From the NCBI GenBank assembly GCA_004295045.1, contig SHND01000031.1:29986-93985 (forward strand): a DNA stretch of 64,000 nucleotides, given 5' to 3'. The number at the start of each line of letters is the position of its first letter. Position 1 is the stretch's first letter. Both the position numbers and the translations under genes were made by a program. Source of the stretch: Chloroflexota bacterium. GTDB taxonomy: Bacteria > Chloroflexota > Anaerolineae > UBA4142 > SHND01. Under the pieces are notes generated by a model. The model made no database searches. It had not been told where the DNA came from and was given only the letters and a program-made list of their open reading frames with translations. Positions 9,260-18,168 of this stretch are shown here, one piece after another.

Positions 9260-9751
9260 TCAAAAACCGAAACACGTGCCGTTTATGCTGGTGCAACCGC
9301 ACAACGCGTTGGTTGTGCAGGTACCAGCAACGCATGGTCCAGCGCACGAAAGCGCCGCCATTGCGGGTTTAGGCACCGCGAGTGAAATCACTACGGGAAT
9401 GGCGACGATGGCGCCAACGACGCCCGCCTTTACCAAAAAATCGCGGCGCGTCATGTGTCCATAAGTGGCGGGGACAGCGACGCGCTCTTGCAGCAAATTC
9501 TTTTTGTTCAGCTGCTCGACGGCGTACCACACCACGCGCGTATCAACCGGCGTCTTGAGTTCTTTGGACATGCGCGCGGCAATTTCGTTCACGCTCGTTT
9601 TGCCATCCGCGTATTTCCAAACTAACGCTGCGGTCTCGTTCAAACAGCTCGCCTGATCGCTGTCGAGATCATACAGCAAGACCTCGTTATTTAATTCCTC
9701 AACCACCATATTGGACCGACGGGCTTGCGGATTACTAGAATTTTTTGACAT
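9260..9751 (-). CDS. PqqD-like (RRE) domain protein with internal Tat-like signal and six-Cys C-terminus
   Basis: 163 residues from the ATG at 9751, chosen for GGAGG five bases upstream; the frame extends further upstream but without start signals. Residues about 15-90 match the PqqD/RRE winged-helix fold (VVEELNNEVLLYDLDSDQ...LNETAALVWKYADG), which binds leader peptides in ribosomal-peptide pathways. Residues 101-132 look like a twin-arginine signal (TRRDFLVKAG, hydrophobic core, PAMA|A cleavage site). The final 31 residues contain six cysteines (136, 140, 145, 151, 153, 160). The Tat signal is therefore internal, leaving the PqqD-like domain cytoplasmic and the Cys-rich tail exported or anchored. 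No radical SAM or other maturase is adjacent. A close consensus promoter and a long leader precede it. Function unknown. Confidence 0.75.
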   Translation of the reverse strand: MSKNSSNPQARRSNMVVEELNNEVLLYDLDSDQASCLNETAALVWKYADGKTSVNEIAARMSKELKTPVDTRVVWYAVEQLNKKNLLQERVAVPATYGHMTRRDFLVKAGVVGAIVAIPVVISLAVPKPAMAALSCAGPCVAGTCTTNALCGCTSINGTCFGF

Positions 9752-9922
9752 GAGTCCTCCATGCAGTGAAAAAACTCGTCCTGAACAAAAACAGGGATGA
9801 ATGAGATTGAAGCGTGGACCGCAAGAGTATTCCCAACCGAGCAGATCAAAGAGTGGGTGTCTTGGAGAAGAGACCTGCGACCTAGAACCCCCCAGGGACG
9901 CCTCGAAAATCCAATTGCGCGT

Positions 9923-9951
9923 AATTATGACGGATTCTTTTTTTTTGTCAA
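9923..9951 (-). promoter_or_regulatory. Sigma-70 promoter for the PqqD-domain gene, with a leader of about 165 nt
   Basis: On the minus strand TTGACA (9951-9946) and ATAATT (9928-9923) are separated by exactly 17 bases. Transcription from here leaves about 165 nt before the ATG at 9751. I saw no known riboswitch consensus in that leader, and nothing else in the 388 bases between this gene and 10140. Confidence 0.7.
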
Positions 9952-10139
9952 TAGGCGGCGCGCGTTGCGCGAGCCACAACTTGCCGCGCCCCGCAGTTTC
10001 GAAAACCATATCCAACCATCAATTTCGGATTTTATAAAAAAACGCGGTTGACGATTTTGCGGACACGTCCTAGAATATTACGCATACTCTACATCCAATC
10101 ACCGCGCTCACACAATCAAAAATCTCGCGGAGCGATTTT

Positions 10140-10379
10140 ATGCCAACTCCTAACCCAACTATTCAACGTCAATTAGATGAAACCAAAGCCCAGCTTGCCT
10201 CGCTCAAGGCGGAGAAAACGCGCTTGTTTCCGCCCAACACCGATCCGCTCGGCTCGCCCGACCGCTTTCCAAAGGATTACACACCGGAACAAATCCGCTA
10301 CCACAATCAATTGGACGCGCAGATTGAAGCGCTCGAACACCGCGTAGATGAATTGCAGCTGCAACTTTATCGCAAATGA
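10140..10379 (+). CDS. Small coiled-coil protein of unknown function
   Basis: 79 residues, ATG at 10140 with GGAG eight bases upstream. Two helical heptad segments (IQRQLDETKAQLASLKAEK and YHNQLDAQIEALEHRVDEL) flank a Pro/Asp loop, suggesting a helical hairpin or coiled-coil dimer. It is charged, with no signal peptide or membrane segment. Its TGA stop overlaps the next ATG (ATGA), so it is translationally coupled to the DUF971 protein. I do not recognise the family. Confidence 0.7.
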   Translation: MPTPNPTIQRQLDETKAQLASLKAEKTRLFPPNTDPLGSPDRFPKDYTPEQIRYHNQLDAQIEALEHRVDELQLQLYRK

Positions 10380-10726
10380 GCCAAGACCTGCGTCCCAATG
10401 GCATCGTCGTTGATCTGGAGCAGCGTTTGTTACAAATCAATTGGAACGATGGACAAGCAAGCGTTCTCGACTTTGATACGCTGCGCCGCGCGTGTCCCTG
10501 CGCAGAATGTCGTCCATGGATCCACGATCTTGTAAGAACGTCCGAGGTCCGTGAAACGCCCGCCAGCGTCCAAAACGCCACTGGCGAATTAAAATCGGTG
10601 CAAGATCTCCAACCTGTCGGCAGCTATGCGTTGCACTTTAATTGGGCGGACGGACATACCTTTGGAATCTATGATTGGAAATATTTGCGCTCGCTGGAAT
10701 CAATTCATGGTACGCGCGAAACATAA
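10376..10726 (+). CDS. DUF971 (gamma-butyrobetaine hydroxylase N-terminal-like) protein
   Basis: 116 residues. The sequence follows the DUF971 pattern: an opening IVVDLEQRLLQINWNDGQ, then the ACPCAEC cysteine cluster (about residues 39-45) and closing GSYALHFNWADGH..GIYDWKYLRSL. This Zn-ribbon-like domain is found at the N-terminus of eukaryotic gamma-butyrobetaine hydroxylases and as a stand-alone bacterial protein, often near Fe-S cluster assembly genes. A role in Fe-S carriage has been suggested; nothing here tests that. Start overlaps the preceding stop. Confidence 0.85.
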   Translation: MSQDLRPNGIVVDLEQRLLQINWNDGQASVLDFDTLRRACPCAECRPWIHDLVRTSEVRETPASVQNATGELKSVQDLQPVGSYALHFNWADGHTFGIYDWKYLRSLESIHGTRET

Positions 10727-10770
10727 AGGTTCAAATAAAGTCCCGACCAACACCCTTAGGAATCATCTCT

Positions 10771-11085
10771 GTGAGTGAAAACAAACCTGTCAAACTCTTG
10801 CTTGAATACGATATCCCCGACGAAGTACAAGAAACGTACTATCGTTTTGTCACCGGCGAATTTGTGCCGCAGGTGAATCGTATCGGACTCGAACTCGCCG
10901 AAGTGTGGGAAACCGTGTACGGTGATTATCCGCGCCGCCTGATTGTTTTCGTCGCGCCGGACCAAGAGGCGTGCCAAGAAGCAGTCGGCAGCGACAAGTT
11001 TCAACGCCTCGAACGCAAACTCTTGCGTTTTGTAAAAAATTACAGCAAACGCATCGTCCCTTATCGCGGACAGTTTCAATTTTAG
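10771..11085 (+). CDS. Conserved small protein of unknown function
   Basis: 104 residues from a GTG at 10771, with AGGA about nine bases upstream; earlier in-frame codons overlap the DUF971 gene. The sequence (VKLLLEYDIPDEVQETYYRFVTGEFVPQVNRIGLELAEVWETVYGDYPRRLIVFVA...) is soluble, alternates strand and helix, and resembles short conserved Chloroflexota proteins without an assigned fold. No catalytic motif is evident. It is the last of three small same-strand genes and is followed by a copy of the dispersed inverted repeat. Confidence 0.65.
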   Translation: MSENKPVKLLLEYDIPDEVQETYYRFVTGEFVPQVNRIGLELAEVWETVYGDYPRRLIVFVAPDQEACQEAVGSDKFQRLERKLLRFVKNYSKRIVPYRGQFQF

Positions 11086-11182
11086 CGCGCGTGCCAATTG
11101 AAAAATTCCCTGCGCGCGAACGAATCATCCTTTCCAATTTCATCGGCTCCCCAACACAGCAAACTTTTGTAGGATTCTTTTC

Positions 11183-11256
11183 AGTAGGGGCGAAGCAATT
11201 TGTGTCGCAACACGACACGCGATGAAATCCATCGCCGCAAATTGCTTCGCCCCACT
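11183..11256 (+). repeat. GGGGCGAAGCA inverted repeat, copy 1
   Basis: The left arm (11183-11202, AGTAGGGGCGAAGCAATTTG) pairs with the right arm (11238-11256), with a two-base slip near the outer end. Two smaller hairpins lie inside (GTGTCG/CGACAC at 11202-11218 and GCGATG/CATCGC at 11219-11235), giving a cloverleaf. It ends a few bases before the gnd ribosome binding site. Confidence 0.85.
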
Positions 11257-11275
11257 ACTTTCAGGAGGAACGCAA

Positions 11276-12301
11276 ATGCAACTCGGAATGATCGGACTTG
11301 GACGAATGGGCGCGAACATGGTGCGCCGCTTGATGCGGAACGGACACGAGTGTGTTGTGTTCGACCGCGACGCGAACGCGGTAAAAGAGCTGGCAGGTGA
11401 AGGCGCGAACGGCGCATCGTCGCTGGATGACTTTATCGCGAAATTGAAAACGCCAAAGGTGGTGTGGTTGATGCTGCCTGCGGCGGTGGTGGATTCATCG
11501 CTCAAAGATTTGAGCGCGCGCCTGAACAAAGGCGACATCGTCATTGATGGCGGCAACTCGTACTATATTGACGATATTCGCCGCGCGAAAAAATTGTCCG
11601 CAAAAGGGATTCGATATTTGGACGTCGGCACAAGCGGCGGCGTATGGGGTTTGGAACGCGGCTATTGCATGATGATTGGTGGACCCACCGACGCGGTAAA
11701 CCATCTCGATCCGATTTTCAAAACGCTTGCACCGGGACGCGGAACTATCGAGCGCACCCCCGGGCGCGAAAAATTGCCCAGCGCAGCCAACACCGCAGAA
11801 GAAGGATATTTGCACTGCGGTCCAAATGGCGCGGGGCATTTCGTCAAGATGGTACACAACGGCATCGAGTACGGTCTCATGGCTGCGTACGCCGAAGGTT
11901 TGAATATTCTCAAACACGCGAACGTCGGCAAGCAGAGCCAACAAGCGAGCCCCGAACAGACGCCCCTGCGCCATCCCAAAGATTATCAATTCGAACTGAA
12001 TCTAGCAGATATTGCCGAAGTGTGGCGGCGCGGCAGCGTGATTGCTTCGTGGCTGCTTGATCTCACTGCGATTTCTTTGGTGGACGATGCAGAGCTAACT
12101 GAATTCACCGGACGCGTGTCCGATTCGGGCGAAGGACGCTGGACGATTCTCGCGGGCATCGAAGAGGGCGTGCCTGCCCCGGTCTTGACCACTGCGCTGT
12201 ACGAGCGTTTTGAATCGCGCGGCAAAGGGGACTATGCGGACAAGCTGCTTTCGGCAATGCGCTTTCAATTCGGCGGACATCACGAATTGCCGAGTCATTG
12301 A
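11276..12301 (+). CDS. gnd: 6-phosphogluconate dehydrogenase (decarboxylating), short form
   Basis: 341 residues from the ATG at 11276, with AGGAGGAA five bases upstream. It oxidatively decarboxylates 6-phosphogluconate to ribulose 5-phosphate in the oxidative pentose phosphate pathway. The N-terminus is a Rossmann fold ([14 protein letters not shown]) ending in VVFDRD; an acidic residue at this site would favour NAD over NADP, but this is tentative. [20 protein letters not shown] and [19 protein letters not shown] are the substrate and catalytic motifs (Lys-Met-Val-His-Asn). At about 340 residues it belongs to the short YqeC/GntZ-like group rather than the 470-residue form. First gene of the pentose phosphate cluster; pgi follows 57 bases later. 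Confidence 0.92.
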   Translation: MQLGMIGLGRMGANMVRRLMRNGHECVVFDRDANAVKELAGEGANGASSLDDFIAKLKTPKVVWLMLPAAVVDSSLKDLSARLNKGDIVIDGGNSYYIDDIRRAKKLSAKGIRYLDVGTSGGVWGLERGYCMMIGGPTDAVNHLDPIFKTLAPGRGTIERTPGREKLPSAANTAEEGYLHCGPNGAGHFVKMVHNGIEYGLMAAYAEGLNILKHANVGKQSQQASPEQTPLRHPKDYQFELNLADIAEVWRRGSVIASWLLDLTAISLVDDAELTEFTGRVSDSGEGRWTILAGIEEGVPAPVLTTALYERFESRGKGDYADKLLSAMRFQFGGHHELPSH

Positions 12302-12358
12302 TTCAGATAGCATGAAACAGGAGATAAGTTGCAGGGAAACCCGCAAGGAGTGAACCAA

Positions 12359-14047
12359 ATGCCGGCAAAAAAATCCGTAAGGCGAGCCGCGACCAAACGC
12401 GTCACAAAATCAGCGGCGAATTCAATCACGCGTGGACGCGCGTGGAAGGCGCTCGCGGCGCATCATAAAAAGATTCAAGATGTGACGCTGAAAAAGTTGT
12501 TCGCGCAAGACGCGGCGCGCGGCGAACGCTTGACGTTGGACGCAGTGGGGTTGTATCTCGATTACTCGAAACATCGCGTCACCGACGAAACGCTGCAGCT
12601 GCTCGTGAATCTCGCGAACGAAAGCGGCTTGCGCGAAAAAATTGACGCAATGTTTCGCGGCGACAAAATAAACATCACCGAAGATCGCGCGGTGCTGCAC
12701 GTCGCATTGCGCGCGCCGCGCGAGGAACAAATATTCGTGGACGGCGTTGATGTTGTCCCCGAAGTGCACGCGGTGCTGGACAAGATGTCTGAATTTTCAG
12801 AGCGCGTTCGCAGCGGCGAATGGAAGGGCTACACCGGCAAACGCATCAAGAACGTTATCAACATCGGTATCGGCGGCAGCGATCTCGGTCCGGTGATGGC
12901 ATACGAAGCGTTGAAACTTTACAGCGCGCACGACATGACTCTTCGTTTTGTGTCGAACGTAGACGGCACCGATTTTGCCGAAGCGACGCGCGATCTCGAC
13001 CCGGAAGAAACATTGTTTATTATTTCCTCCAAAACATTCACCACGCTCGAAACGATGACGAACGCGCACACCGCGCGCGAATGGTTTCTCGCGCACGCGC
13101 ACGACGAAAGCGCAATCGCAAAACATTTCGTCGCGGTCTCGACAAACGCAGACGCGGTGAGCAAATTCGGAATTGACACCGCCAACATGTTCGTCTTTTG
13201 GGATTGGGTTGGCGGACGTTATTCGATGGATTCCGCCATTGGACTTTCGACGATGCTCGCGATCGGTCCCGAAAATTTTCGCGCGATGCTCGCGGGCTTT
13301 CACGCGATGGACGAACATTTTCGCACCGCGCCGTTCGAAAAAAATCTGCCCGTGCTGATGGGTTTGCTCTCCGTATGGTACAACGACTTTTTCGACGCGC
13401 AGACGGTCGCAGTTCTGCCGTACGATCAATACATGAAACGCTTTCCCGCCTACTTGCAGCAGTTGACAATGGAGTCGAACGGCAAGCACGTCACGCTGGA
13501 CGGCAATTACATCACCGATTATCAAACGGGTCCGATCTTTTGGGGTGAGCCGGGAACGAACGGACAGCATTCGTTCTATCAACTGATTCATCAAGGCACG
13601 AAACTGATTCCTTGCGACTTTATCGGTTTCGCCCATTCGCTGAACCCGTTGGGGAATCATCACGACCTCTTGATGTCGAATGTGTTTGCGCAAGCCGAAG
13701 CATTAGCATTCGGGAAAACGGCGGAGGATGTGAAAGCCGAAGGCACCCCTGACTGGCTCGTGCCGCATCGCACCTTTGAAGGCAATCGTCCGAGCAATAT
13801 CATTCTCGCGGACAAACTCACGCCAGAGACGCTGGGGAAACTCGTCGCGTTGTACGAACACAGCGTTTTCACACAAGGCGCGATCTGGAATATTGACTCG
13901 TTCGATCAATGGGGCGTCGAGCTCGGCAAAAAATTGGCGCAGCGCATTATCCCCGAACTGGAAAGTACAAGCGCGCCGGCGCTCCAACACGACAGCTCGA
14001 CCAACGCGCTGATTCAGCGTTATCGCAGAATGCGCGGGCGCGCGTAA
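12359..14047 (+). CDS. pgi: Glucose-6-phosphate isomerase
   Basis: 562 residues from the ATG at 12359, set by AAGGAG eight bases upstream; a TTG at 12329 is in frame but poorer. It interconverts glucose 6-phosphate and fructose 6-phosphate. The two SIS-fold signatures are clear: [13 protein letters not shown] (about 170) and [16 protein letters not shown] (about 280-295), plus [22 protein letters not shown] and the C-terminal KKLAQRI. A basic Lys/Arg-rich N-terminal extension of about 25 residues ([16 protein letters not shown]) precedes the catalytic domain and is unusual. It stands between gnd and an aldolase-like gene on one strand, consistent with supplying the glycolytic exit of the pathway. 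Confidence 0.95.
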   Translation: MPAKKSVRRAATKRVTKSAANSITRGRAWKALAAHHKKIQDVTLKKLFAQDAARGERLTLDAVGLYLDYSKHRVTDETLQLLVNLANESGLREKIDAMFRGDKINITEDRAVLHVALRAPREEQIFVDGVDVVPEVHAVLDKMSEFSERVRSGEWKGYTGKRIKNVINIGIGGSDLGPVMAYEALKLYSAHDMTLRFVSNVDGTDFAEATRDLDPEETLFIISSKTFTTLETMTNAHTAREWFLAHAHDESAIAKHFVAVSTNADAVSKFGIDTANMFVFWDWVGGRYSMDSAIGLSTMLAIGPENFRAMLAGFHAMDEHFRTAPFEKNLPVLMGLLSVWYNDFFDAQTVAVLPYDQYMKRFPAYLQQLTMESNGKHVTLDGNYITDYQTGPIFWGEPGTNGQHSFYQLIHQGTKLIPCDFIGFAHSLNPLGNHHDLLMSNVFAQAEALAFGKTAEDVKAEGTPDWLVPHRTFEGNRPSNIILADKLTPETLGKLVALYEHSVFTQGAIWNIDSFDQWGVELGKKLAQRIIPELESTSAPALQHDSSTNALIQRYRRMRGRA

Positions 14048-14112
14048 GGACGAAGCATTTTCATTCGCGGCTGTCTCTCGATACGCGTTAGCGTCTGAAA
14101 ATGCTTCGCCCC
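14046..14112 (+). repeat. GGGGCGAAGCA inverted repeat, copy 2
   Basis: The left arm at 14046-14063 (AAGGACGAAGCATTTTCA) pairs with 14096-14112 (TGAAAATGCTTCGCCCC). The left arm is diverged at its outer end. A further CTTCGCCCC follows at 14116-14124. It begins at the pgi stop codon and fills the gap to the next gene. Confidence 0.75.
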
Positions 14113-14134
14113 AACCTTCGCCCCAACCGATAAC

Positions 14135-15049
14135 ATGACCATCGGATACGACAAGCCGCTCTATATTTTGCCGTTCGATCATCGCACCTTGTTTCAATCA
14201 AGTCTGTACGGCTGGAGCGGCGCGCTGTCGCCCGAACAAACCGAAAAAATCGCAGATACAAAAGATATAATTTACGACGCGTTCAAAATCGCGCTGCGCA
14301 GAGGCGTACCAAAAGAAAACGCGGGAATTTTGGTGGATGCGCAGTTCGGAGAGCGCATCTTGCGCGATGCCATCAAGAACGGTTACATCACGTGTATGCC
14401 CGCTGAAAAGAGCGATCAGGCAGAATTTACTTTCGAGTACGGCGAGCGCTACGCGAACGTTATCCAAGAGTACAACCCGACCTTTGTGAAGACGCTGGTG
14501 CGTTACAATCCCGAAAGGGATGAGACGATGAATCGCCGTCAAGCGGCGCGGCTGCGCGAGCTCGCGGATTATCTTTCCAGCCACAACCGCTATTTCATGT
14601 TCGAGCTGCTCGTGCCCGCAACACGCGAACAACTGGATCAGTGCGGCGGCGACCAGAAATTGTACGATCGCGCTTTGCGTCCGTCACTGATGCTGCGCGC
14701 GATACAAGAACTGCAAGACGCGGGCGTCGAACCGGATGTGTGGAAAATCGAGGGGTTCGACACGCGTCAAGAATTTGTTGCGGTTGCGGATGTTGCGCGC
14801 CGCAATGGACGCGCGAATGTCGGCTGCATTTTGCTCGGACGCGGCGCGCACGCGGATACGATAATTGATTGGCTGGAAAAAGGGGCGAGCGTACCGGGCT
14901 TTAGCGGATTCGCGGTCGGGCGCACAACGTTTTGGGAACCCATCGTCGCGTACCGTGACGGCAAAGCGACGCGCACGCATGCAGCAGAACAAATTGCGAA
15001 AAATTATCTCGAGTGGGTGCGCGTCTTTCAGGAGGGCAAAAAAGGTTGA
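14135..15049 (+). CDS. DUF2090 / IolC C-terminal-like aldolase family protein
   Basis: 304 residues, ATG at 14135. It reads as a TIM barrel related to the C-terminal DUF2090 half of IolC and to 2-deoxy-5-keto-gluconate-6-phosphate aldolase-like proteins: LYILPFDHRTLFQ at the first strand, AGILVDAQFG, FVKTLVRYNPE, YFMFELLVPAT, VEPDVWKIEGFD, VGCILLGRGA and GFAVGRTTFWEPI at successive strands. The Lys in VWKIEG or FVKTLV could serve as a Schiff base, but this is inference. Its place between pgi and an aldose epimerase suggests a sugar-phosphate aldolase. Substrate unknown. Its stop overlaps the next start (TTGA). Confidence 0.75.
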   Translation: MTIGYDKPLYILPFDHRTLFQSSLYGWSGALSPEQTEKIADTKDIIYDAFKIALRRGVPKENAGILVDAQFGERILRDAIKNGYITCMPAEKSDQAEFTFEYGERYANVIQEYNPTFVKTLVRYNPERDETMNRRQAARLRELADYLSSHNRYFMFELLVPATREQLDQCGGDQKLYDRALRPSLMLRAIQELQDAGVEPDVWKIEGFDTRQEFVAVADVARRNGRANVGCILLGRGAHADTIIDWLEKGASVPGFSGFAVGRTTFWEPIVAYRDGKATRTHAAEQIAKNYLEWVRVFQEGKKG

Positions 15050-15630
15050 GCAAAGAGAAAGGCGAACGCGAACACAACGCCGACGCACAAGAATCAGTCA
15101 CGAATGACACTGCGGGCAAATCCGGGATTCGTGAAGGGTTCACACGCGATCGTGTTCTCCTTGCGATTCAAATCGCGTTGATCGCCATGCTCTCTTATTT
15201 TTTGGGAACGAGCTTTACGAGTTTGTTTCACGGCGCGTCCGCAAGCATTGGCGCGCTGTGGTGCGCGATTACGGGCATTGCAGTGTTGAACGTGACACGA
15301 CAGGCGACGTGGAAAGAAGGAATCCGCCAATTACGCGGAACGCTCATCGGAGTGATTGTCGGCGGACTCTATTTATCGTTTTTTCCTTTCAGCGCGGTGG
15401 GCATGGGAATCTCAGTGGGCATCACAGTGCTGCTTTGCGGAATCTTCGGCATCTCGGACACCACCAAATTCGCCGCAACGTCTGTTGTAATGGTTATGGT
15501 GATTTCTTATTCGAATCCCGATTTGAGTCCGTTCCTCAATTCGGTGCTGCGTTTTTGCGAAGCGTGTATTGGCGCGGGGATCGCAATGGTTATCTCATTC
15601 TTTTCGCCCAAAGCGCAAAACGCCGCGTAA
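15046..15630 (+). CDS. FUSC / aromatic acid exporter-like membrane protein
   Basis: 194 residues from a TTG at 15046, which overlaps the preceding TGA and has AGGAGG about eight bases upstream. After a charged 45-residue N-terminus there are about five hydrophobic segments (ILLA..IALIAMLSYFLG, GASASIGALWCAITGIAVL, GTLIGVIVGGLYLSFFPF, GISVGITVLLCGIFGI, FAATSVVMVMVISYS) and the FEACIGAGIAMVISF-type end of FUSC/ArAE_1 proteins. Such proteins resemble one half of fusaric-acid-type exporters. Substrate unknown. Co-translated with the aldolase-like gene, so a sugar-acid exporter role is possible but unsupported. Confidence 0.65.
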   Translation: MSKEKGEREHNADAQESVTNDTAGKSGIREGFTRDRVLLAIQIALIAMLSYFLGTSFTSLFHGASASIGALWCAITGIAVLNVTRQATWKEGIRQLRGTLIGVIVGGLYLSFFPFSAVGMGISVGITVLLCGIFGISDTTKFAATSVVMVMVISYSNPDLSPFLNSVLRFCEACIGAGIAMVISFFSPKAQNAA

Positions 15631-15635
15631 GCATC

Positions 15636-16556
15636 ATGTCGAGCGTTGAATCGTTCACCGAACTTGACCCGACGGCGCGCACGCTCCGTGCAGGCGAGCT
15701 GCGCGCGGTGTTTTTGCCAAATCGCGGAATGCTCGGCGCGTCGCTGCAGCAGCGGGGAGAGGAATTGTTGGGACGTGTAAACGACCTTGCATCGTTCGCG
15801 CAAAGTGGTCGAACCTGCGGAATCCCGCTGCTCTATCCGTGGGCGAATCGGCTTGCAGAGACGCGTTTCACTGTCGTCGGCAAGGCAGTTTCACTTGAAG
15901 CGATGTCGCATATCGGTCACGATGATCAAGGACTGCCGATGCACGGCGTGCCGTGGTCGCGGCTCGCATGGCGCGTCACGGGACAAGATGACAGTACTTT
16001 ACAAGCAGAGCTCGATTGGACGCGCCCGGAGTTGTTGTCCGTGTTCCCGTTTCCGCATCGCGTCGAGATGAATATTGCACTGCTCTCGGACAATTTAACG
16101 ATTGAAACAATTTTGCGCGCGAACGAATCCAGCCCGGTGCCGGTGAGTTTCGGATTTCATCCGTACTTGAAAATTCCTAACGCGGCGCGCGTGACGTGGC
16201 AAGTGCATCTGCCTGCGATGTCACGGCTGCGGCTCGACGCAAAAAATATTCCAACAGGAGCCGAAACGCCATTCCCCGCGTTCGATGCGAAACTGGGCGA
16301 ACGAGGGTTCGACGATGGTTTCAAACTCCTTGACCCGCACGCGCGCTTTTCGATCATGGGCAACGAACGACGCATCACAGTCGAGTTCGTGGAAGGATAT
16401 TCGTACGCGCAGATTTTCGCGCCGCCCGCGCATGACTATATTGCTTTTGAGCCAATGACTGCGCCGACGAACGCGCTTGTCTCGGGGCGCGGACTGCGCA
16501 TCGTTGCGCCGGGCGAAATTTTTCGCGCAACGTTTCGCGTTGCCATAAAAACTTGA
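15636..16556 (+). CDS. Aldose 1-epimerase family protein
   Basis: 306 residues, ATG at 15636, five bases after the previous stop; the frame is open further upstream but overlaps that gene. It interconverts alpha and beta anomers of aldohexoses. Diagnostic features are GIPLLYPWANRL near the N-terminus, the substrate-binding HGVPWSRLAW, the catalytic His in VSFGFHPYLKIP and the catalytic Glu in YIAFEPMTAPTNALVSG. Length is slightly below GalM and fits the GalM/YeaD-like subgroup, which also includes glucose-6-phosphate 1-epimerases. The setting in a glucose-6-phosphate cluster makes that activity attractive. Confidence 0.85.
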   Translation: MSSVESFTELDPTARTLRAGELRAVFLPNRGMLGASLQQRGEELLGRVNDLASFAQSGRTCGIPLLYPWANRLAETRFTVVGKAVSLEAMSHIGHDDQGLPMHGVPWSRLAWRVTGQDDSTLQAELDWTRPELLSVFPFPHRVEMNIALLSDNLTIETILRANESSPVPVSFGFHPYLKIPNAARVTWQVHLPAMSRLRLDAKNIPTGAETPFPAFDAKLGERGFDDGFKLLDPHARFSIMGNERRITVEFVEGYSYAQIFAPPAHDYIAFEPMTAPTNALVSGRGLRIVAPGEIFRATFRVAIKT

Positions 16557-16599
16557 GTCGGCTTGCTCTTGGCACAACAAAGTAAAATGACCAAACACA

Positions 16600-17145
16600 A
16601 TGGGATACGCCGTATTACTGTACTTTGATGACAAAACCGAGCAAAGCATTTTGGATTTACGCTCTGCTCTTGCAGAACAAGGAGTCACTCCTACACTTGA
16701 AAAAGCGAGTGATAGACCGCATATCAGTTTGGCTGGTTTTCCAAACAATATTGATGGTGAGGAACTCGTTTCAATTGTTCGAGAATATGCAAATAACATC
16801 CAGTCTTTTCGTGTTCACTTGAGTTCGATTGGCATATTTCCTACGCCTGAAAATGTTTTGTTTTTATCACCTACACCCACACTTCAACTCTTAACCTGTC
16901 ATAAAGAATTTCATCAAAGACTCGCTGGACACAAATTCATCTCATCTCTGTATTACGTTCCCGAAAACTGGACGCCACATTGTTCAGTGGAAATGAATAT
17001 TCCTGAAAATCAATTACCAAAAGCCATTGAGTATTGTAAAAAAATCTTCAAGCCCATATACGGTCAGTTCCAGGAAATTGGCGTAATCAAGTACCGCCCC
17101 ATCAAATCACTGGCAATGTGGCATTTGACTGTAAATTCGGTATAA
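16600..17145 (+). CDS. 2'-5' RNA ligase / 2H phosphoesterase superfamily protein
   Basis: 181 residues, ATG at 16600. Two HxS motifs, RPHISLAG (about 40) and TPHCSVEM (about 126), mark the 2H fold seen in LigT, 2',3'-cyclic phosphodiesterases and related enzymes. The usual HxTx has Ser in place of Thr in both copies, which the superfamily allows. The gene is visibly more AT-rich than its neighbours, with different codon choice, and interrupts the pentose phosphate cluster, so it is probably acquired. TAAAAT at 16583-16588 is a possible -10 box with a very short leader. The 192 bases downstream hold no convincing gene. Confidence 0.8.
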   Translation: MGYAVLLYFDDKTEQSILDLRSALAEQGVTPTLEKASDRPHISLAGFPNNIDGEELVSIVREYANNIQSFRVHLSSIGIFPTPENVLFLSPTPTLQLLTCHKEFHQRLAGHKFISSLYYVPENWTPHCSVEMNIPENQLPKAIEYCKKIFKPIYGQFQEIGVIKYRPIKSLAMWHLTVNSV

Positions 17146-17337
17146 AATGATGTATCTGAAAAAACGTTCTTTTTCGGGCAAAAGCCAGTCAACAGAACGT
17201 GCAGGGATTGCACCCTGCTATCATCCACGCAAGGCGAAAAACTTTGCATTTTTCAGGATTGTATTGCACAACAAGGAGATCAAGACTTTCAGAAATAAAT
17301 GCACGCACACTGGAACAGATGTAAGTAGAGAATTATT

Positions 17338-18168
17338 ATGAGCGCGCAAACTGCGAAAACAAAATTGCCGATTCGTCTGGTGATTGCCGATGTGGACGGT
17401 ACGCTGGTCACGCACGAAAAAGTTTTGACCCAACGCGCGATTGACGCGGTGGCAAAATTACGCGCGGCGAATATTCTTTTTGCGATTACGAGCGGACGTC
17501 CGCCCAAGGGATCGAGCATGATCAACGATGCGCTGCATCTGACCACGCCGATCTCTGGTTTTAACGGCGGACTGGTTGTCAACGCTGATTACTCGTTTCT
17601 CTCGGGACATTTTTTGGCGGCGGACGTGGCGAAAGAGGCGCTTGAAAAAATTCGCGCGGATGGACTCGACGCGTGGCTTTACACAGACGCCGATTGGTTC
17701 GTAACCGACGCGAACGCGCCGCATGTCGCGCGTGAAGAGTGGACAGTGAAGTTCGCGCCCATCGTGACATCCGATTTCGATTCGCATTTGGAGCATGTTG
17801 TAAAAATTGTCGGTGTGAGTGATGATCTGGACGCGGTCAAGCGCGCGGAAAAAGATTTGCAAGAATGGGGCGGCAAGCACATTTCCGCCGAGCGCTCGCA
17901 GCCGTACTATCTCGACGTGACGCATCCGCACGCGACAAAAGGGTTTGTGGTATTGATGCTGTCAGGAATGTACAAAGTTCCCGCCGCGCAGATTGCTACC
18001 ATTGGCGATATGCCGAACGACGTACTCATGTTTGAAAAGAGCGGAATGAGCATTGCGATGGGCAACGCGAGCGAAGCGGTCAAAAAAGCCGCGACCTACG
18101 TTACGGATTCGTGTGACGATGAGGGCTTTGCCAACGCGATGGAAAAATTTGTATTGCACGAATCGTAG
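17338..18168 (+). CDS. Cof-type HAD-IIB sugar-phosphate phosphatase
   Basis: 276 residues, ATG at 17338. HAD motif I is DVDGTLVT, motif II is AITSGRPP, the motif III Lys lies in HATKGFVVL, and motif IV is TIGDMPNDVLMF, all in the order of type IIB (Cof) phosphatases, with the cap domain between II and III. These enzymes dephosphorylate sugar phosphates, nucleotides or flavin precursors. Placed between the epimerase and pgl, a sugar-phosphate substrate is plausible but not shown. Cytoplasmic, normal length. Confidence 0.88.
   Translation: MSAQTAKTKLPIRLVIADVDGTLVTHEKVLTQRAIDAVAKLRAANILFAITSGRPPKGSSMINDALHLTTPISGFNGGLVVNADYSFLSGHFLAADVAKEALEKIRADGLDAWLYTDADWFVTDANAPHVAREEWTVKFAPIVTSDFDSHLEHVVKIVGVSDDLDAVKRAEKDLQEWGGKHISAERSQPYYLDVTHPHATKGFVVLMLSGMYKVPAAQIATIGDMPNDVLMFEKSGMSIAMGNASEAVKKAATYVTDSCDDEGFANAMEKFVLHES

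Noticed and set aside
12797..13693. 298-codon minus-strand frame inside pgi
   Set aside because: Antisense shadow of a conserved enzyme; no motif of its own.
17147..17341. 64-codon frame between the 2H gene and the HAD phosphatase
   Set aside because: It has no ribosome site, no recognisable motif and poor codon use, and it overlaps the next start.
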